Origin: Amycolatopsis sulphurea
Lineage (GTDB): Bacteria > Actinomycetota > Actinomycetes > Mycobacteriales > Pseudonocardiaceae
DNA length: 64,000 nucleotides
Direction: 5' to 3'
Assembly: GCF_002564045.1 (NCBI RefSeq)
Contig: NZ_PDJK01000001.1
Coordinates: forward strand, 868,001-932,000
Shown here in pieces: positions 61,025-64,000 of the stretch (position 1 is its first letter; every line of letters starts with the position of its first letter). The translations under genes and the position numbers were made by a program. Below the pieces are notes generated by a model. It ran no database searches, was not told where the DNA came from, and worked only from the letters and a program-made list of their open reading frames with translations.

Positions 61025-61819
61025 TCACCTCCCCGCAGGTGTGGCGTCCAGCATTTTGCGGAGCTGCTCCAGGGACTGTGCGAGCAGCCGGGAGACGTGC
61101 ATCTGGGACAGCCCGATCCGCTCGGCGATCTTCGACTGGGTCATGTTGCCGAAGAAACGCATCGCGATGATGGCGCGCTCACGGTCGGGCAGGCGGCGCA
61201 GCATGGGTTGCAGTACCTCGTGGATCTCGGCGCGTTCGAATTCGATGTCGTCCTCGCCGAGGAAGTCCGCCGGGGCCGGGGTTTCCGGTTCGTCGGGCAG
61301 TGCGCAGTCCAGCGAGCTGGTCCGGTAGGCGTTGCCGGCCACCAGCGCCTCCGTCACTTCTTCGGGGGCGAGGTCCAGGTGTTCGGCCACATCGGACCTC
61401 GACGGTGCGTGTCCGTATTGCTGGGACAGCGTGGCGGTCGCGTGCGCGACGGACAGGTGCAGCTCCTTCAGCCGCCGCGGGACGCGAATCGACCAGCCCG
61501 CGTCGCGGAAGTAGCGGCGGACCTCGCCCATCACGGTGGGCACGGCGAAGGCCAGGAAGTCGTTCGCCCGGTCCGGGTCGAATCGGTCGACGGCTTTCAC
61601 GAGGCCGAGCCGGGCGACTTGGACGAGGTCGTCGCGGGGCTCGCCGCGGCCGCTGAAGCGCTGCGCGATGTGTTCGGCGAGCGGGAGATGTTCTTCGATG
61701 AGCTTGCGGCGCAGGCGTTCCCGCTGCACCTCGTCGGTGCCGGGCAGGGCGTTCAGCTCGTCGAACCACCCGGCGCAGTGCTCGTAGCGGTCGGTGTGCG
61801 GCCGGCCGGCGGGTTTCAT
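61025..61819 (-). CDS. SigB/SigF-family sigma factor (module 2)
   Basis: A 264-residue paralogue of the sigma factor at 48417, with the same region 2 (LPLAEHIAQRFSGRGEP, FAVPTVMGEVRRYFRDAGW) and region 4 (RAIIAMRFFGNMTQSKIAER, IGLSQMHVSRLLAQSL). ATG overlaps the anti-sigma stop by 4 bp, just as in module 1. The two modules result from a duplication and may answer different signals. Confidence 0.93.
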   Translation of the reverse strand: MKPAGRPHTDRYEHCAGWFDELNALPGTDEVQRERLRRKLIEEHLPLAEHIAQRFSGRGEPRDDLVQVARLGLVKAVDRFDPDRANDFLAFAVPTVMGEVRRYFRDAGWSIRVPRRLKELHLSVAHATATLSQQYGHAPSRSDVAEHLDLAPEEVTEALVAGNAYRTSSLDCALPDEPETPAPADFLGEDDIEFERAEIHEVLQPMLRRLPDRERAIIAMRFFGNMTQSKIAERIGLSQMHVSRLLAQSLEQLRKMLDATPAGR

Positions 61820-62259
61820 GGTCCTCCCGTCCTGGGCTCCTTGGTGAATTCGAGGCAGATCCGCCAGGCCCGGGCGTCCTGGGCGGGTTCGGTCCAGGCT
61901 GCGAGGGAGTCGGTCAGGGCGCGCAGGACGTGCCAGCCGACCTCGTCCGGCCCCGGTGGCGGCATGGCCGAGGACGAGGTCCACAGGCTGACCGTGAGCC
62001 GATCGCGGCAGCGGAACGTGCAGTCCAGGATCGCGTCGTCGTCCGCGCGGACGACCAGCGCCGAGACGCCCTCGTCCACGGCCAGCCGCAGATCGTCGAT
62101 GTCGTCGAGACCGAACTCCGTGGTAGCCGCGATACTTTCGGCCACAAGGCGGGCGAGGAACAGCAACCGGCGGTCAGCCGGCATGCGCAGCTCGATCTCA
62201 GGCGGAGGCGAGGACGCCGGGCGCGCTCCGTTTGCGCTGTGGTGCACGCATTGATCCAT
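61816..62259 (-). CDS. RsbW-like anti-sigma kinase (module 2)
   Basis: A 147-residue HATPase paralogous to that at 49229: MPADRRLLFLARLVAES, DLRLAVDEGVSALVV, MPPPGPDEVGWHVLRALTDS, CLEFTKEPRTGGP. It should inhibit the sigma factor with which it overlaps. The N-box reads DEGVS, so as in module 1 catalytic power is uncertain. Confidence 0.85.
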   Translation of the reverse strand: MDQCVHHSANGARPASSPPPEIELRMPADRRLLFLARLVAESIAATTEFGLDDIDDLRLAVDEGVSALVVRADDDAILDCTFRCRDRLTVSLWTSSSAMPPPGPDEVGWHVLRALTDSLAAWTEPAQDARAWRICLEFTKEPRTGGP

Positions 62260-62447
62260 GTACTGGGAATTACCCGGTGTGCCGGGGCGCCAATCATGGG
62301 GCGCGAAGACCGGCCCACGATGGTCCCGAGCCGGCACCGGGGGAATATTTCGCCTGCCACGCGACAGCCGGGTGTTTTCCCGGCGAGCAACGGCCCGTCG
62401 GAGGCCGGGGCGCTCTCCGGGTGCTCGTGATCCGGCGATCATGGTGG

Positions 62448-62624
62448 TCAGGGCACCCGAGGGGGCATCCGGTGCCGTCGCGGATGGCAGGTAGTGCACA
62501 CCATGGTGTGACTTACCGGGGTGCCGTCCTCGCGGACGAGCCGGGCGACGTGCAGGGTCGGGCGGCCGCACTGTTCGCACGGCACCGCGGTGCTGCCCGG
62601 ATCGAGCTGAATGCGGGTATGCAC
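62448..62624 (-). CDS. Small zinc-ribbon protein
   Basis: A 58-residue protein with two CxxC knuckles (CEQC and CTTC), followed by HPRRH. GTG at 62624 is chosen because GAAGGAG lies upstream and the conserved part begins soon after. Likely binds zinc; role unknown. It lies 45 bp downstream of the P450 gene on the same strand. Confidence 0.6.
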   Translation of the reverse strand: MHTRIQLDPGSTAVPCEQCGRPTLHVARLVREDGTPVSHTMVCTTCHPRRHRMPPRVP

Positions 62625-62668
62625 GGCAGGACTCCTTCGCTGGTGGCCGTTGTCGTTGCCCCGGCCGG

Positions 62669-63943
62669 TCACGGTGCCGGTCTTTCCGGCTCGGACAGGC
62701 GCGCGGTGAACCGCAGGTGGAACGGGTCGACGGTGGCGGGCAGCGGCCGGCCGGGGGACAGATCGGCCCCGGCGAGGTGGTGGTCGCGGTGCCGCAGCAG
62801 CTCGGCGAGCAGTGTGCTCACGGTGAAGAGCACGAGATCACGCCCGGGGCAGATCGCGGGGCCCGCGGAGAACGGCACGAGCGCGGGCTGTGCGGCCGCG
62901 CGCCCGTCAAGCCAGATCTCCGGGACGAAGCTGTCGGCATAGGACATCCGGCGATGATCGCGGTGGAAGAAGGGCGTGAACACGAGGATGGTGGTGCCGG
63001 CCCGTCCCCACGCGGTGGGTTCGGTGGTTTCCCGCAGCAGCATCGGTGTCGTCGGCCACAGCCGGACGGACTCGAGAGCGCACGCGCGCAGGTACGGCAG
63101 TTCCGGAGCAGGTCCGGCGTGGACGGTTCCGGGTCGGGCGGCCAGCAGCGCGAGGGTACGGAAAGCGACGATTCCCGCTGCGTCGAAGGCGAAAAGCCAG
63201 TGCGCGACCTGATCGGCGACCGGTATCGGGCTGGGTGTTTTCGCGATGTTTTCGGCGAGGCTCCCCGGCTCGGCGCGCTGGAGGTGGCCCTCCAGGCGTT
63301 GCAGGAACTGCCGGCGCACCTCGGTGCGGCGCGGGTGCAGGTATGCCCAGTTCGCGTCCAGCCGCAGCCGGGCGAGCAGGTCGGTGACGGTGTCGTCGTC
63401 TCGCGCGCCGGCACCCAGCACTATCCTCCGCACGATACGCCACCAGCTGGTGGCGAACCGGTCCCAATCGAGGCTCAGCGCCTTTCGCAGGTCCGCGGCT
63501 TCCTCGGCGATCGCCTTGTCGAACGGTCCGGCCAGCTCGTGCAGGGCGTGCCCCGGGTCGAGTACTTCCTCGTTGAACCGCCGTCGTTCGTCTCGTTGCG
63601 CGAGTGGGCTGATGAGTGCCCCGTGCGGCTGGAAATGCCCGAGCGCGGCGCGTTTCTCCACAGTGGACGGACTGAACGGTACGGGCGTCTCGGCCAGCAC
63701 CGCGCCCACATCCTCGGCGGACAACGGCAGCACGATAGAACGTCCGGGCACGCGCAACCGCAGCGGGCGGCCTCCGTACTTGTCCTGCAATCCGGTCAGC
63801 AGCCGCACCGATCGGCGGTCCCATTGCATCCGCTGGGCGATCTGCTGCACTCCGGGGCGGCGTTTGAGCACTCCACCGGCCACCGTGGGCAGCAGGACTT
63901 CCCCGGTGATCCGGGCGGTTTCGGTGATCGTCGCGGTGTTCAT
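62669..63943 (-). CDS. Cytochrome P450
   Basis: A 424-residue P450. The K-helix ExxR is in ALESVRLWPT, and the heme-binding Cys365 in FSAGPAICPGRDLV. The I-helix region (LFAFDAAGIVAFRTLALLAA) lacks the common acid-Thr pair AGxDT, reading AAGIVAF. That suggests a peroxide-using or rearranging P450 rather than a classical monooxygenase. ATG overlaps the stop of an upstream gene by 4 bp, so the two are coupled. The substrate is unknown. Confidence 0.88.
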   Translation of the reverse strand: MNTATITETARITGEVLLPTVAGGVLKRRPGVQQIAQRMQWDRRSVRLLTGLQDKYGGRPLRLRVPGRSIVLPLSAEDVGAVLAETPVPFSPSTVEKRAALGHFQPHGALISPLAQRDERRRFNEEVLDPGHALHELAGPFDKAIAEEAADLRKALSLDWDRFATSWWRIVRRIVLGAGARDDDTVTDLLARLRLDANWAYLHPRRTEVRRQFLQRLEGHLQRAEPGSLAENIAKTPSPIPVADQVAHWLFAFDAAGIVAFRTLALLAARPGTVHAGPAPELPYLRACALESVRLWPTTPMLLRETTEPTAWGRAGTTILVFTPFFHRDHRRMSYADSFVPEIWLDGRAAAQPALVPFSAGPAICPGRDLVLFTVSTLLAELLRHRDHHLAGADLSPGRPLPATVDPFHLRFTARLSEPERPAP

Positions 63944-64000
63944 GACGTGGGCTCCAGGAGGATCTTCTGGGCGCCTTCGAGCTTCTTCTGGAAGATCTCG
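63940..64000 (-). CDS. C-terminal end of a gene upstream of the P450 (partial)
   Basis: Only the last 19 residues (EIFQKKLEGAQKILLEPTS) and the stop TGA are in the window. The stop overlaps the P450 ATG (ATGA). Family not recognisable from so little. Confidence 0.6.
   Translation of the reverse strand, partial: EIFQKKLEGAQKILLEPTS

Overview
The window is high-GC actinobacterial DNA, most likely from Amycolatopsis or a close Pseudonocardiales relative. This is an inference from GC-rich codon use, GTG starts, an LmbU regulator, DUF6292/DUF6328-type proteins, and the many GTGAAGGGGCCCTTCAC palindromes that I associate with Amycolatopsis intergenic regions. I saw no rRNA, tRNA or CRISPR.

Region 1 (1-11.1 kb) looks like an accessory, possibly defence-type island. 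It holds a HerA/FtsK-like ATPase cut by the window edge, a TIR-like protein, a small hydrophobic peptide, an XRE regulator, a very large SARP-NB-ARC-TPR (AfsR-like) regulator, a conserved actinobacterial protein, and a stand-alone protein with a PD-(D/E)xK-like nuclease signature. Three promoters (TIR-like gene, 7699 gene, nuclease-like gene) each carry three heptamers of the GTCCACA type at exact 11-bp period, followed after 9 nt by an NANNNT hexamer. This is the architecture of SARP operators and suggests one regulon.

Region 2 (11.3-23.2 kb) is an iron-regulated NRPS-independent siderophore locus. A divergent promoter with two DmdR1/IdeR-like boxes drives an ABC importer operon ending in an SbnG-like citrate-synthase-type aldolase (minus strand). 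On the plus strand it drives ATP-grasp ligase, IucA/IucC synthetase, MFS exporter, IucA/IucC synthetase and PLP decarboxylase, which is the gene order of vibrioferrin pvsABCDE.

Region 3 (23.3-39.2 kb) is a secondary-metabolite locus: MFS pump, SDR, bicovalent berberine-bridge-type oxidase and an LmbU-family regulator flank a tightly coupled operon (30.5-39.2 kb). That operon has a 2-epi-5-epi-valiolone synthase fused to a cupin, a CetB-like VOC epimerase, a DegT aminotransferase, a pyranose-oxidase-like GMC enzyme and an arylamine N-acetyltransferase. This enzyme set matches the cetoniacytone-type C7N aminocyclitol pathway. It is preceded by a duplicated triad of cupins (A1-B1-C1, then an A2B2 fusion plus C2) and carries eight cupin domains in total. 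I regard this as the most promising undescribed system in the window.

Region 4 (39.3-64 kb) is a stress-response stretch: Rv2629-like protein, type II NADH dehydrogenase, pyruvate-oxidase-like enzyme, two copies of an overlapping anti-sigma/SigB-type sigma module, STAS, GAF-ANTAR, MEDS-kinase and SpoIIE-type proteins, reductases, transketolase and a cytochrome P450. Many pieces are eroded: Ku, PfpI, SDR-Rieske, methyltransferase, a molybdopterin-enzyme fragment, and a membrane gene whose ATG appears to have become AGG.

Scattered through regions 3 and 4 is a MITE-like element of 190-283 bp with 16-bp terminal inverted repeats and 10-12-bp target-site duplications. It carries the GTGAAGGG palindromes inside it. 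Function calls come from reading motifs; no database search was run.
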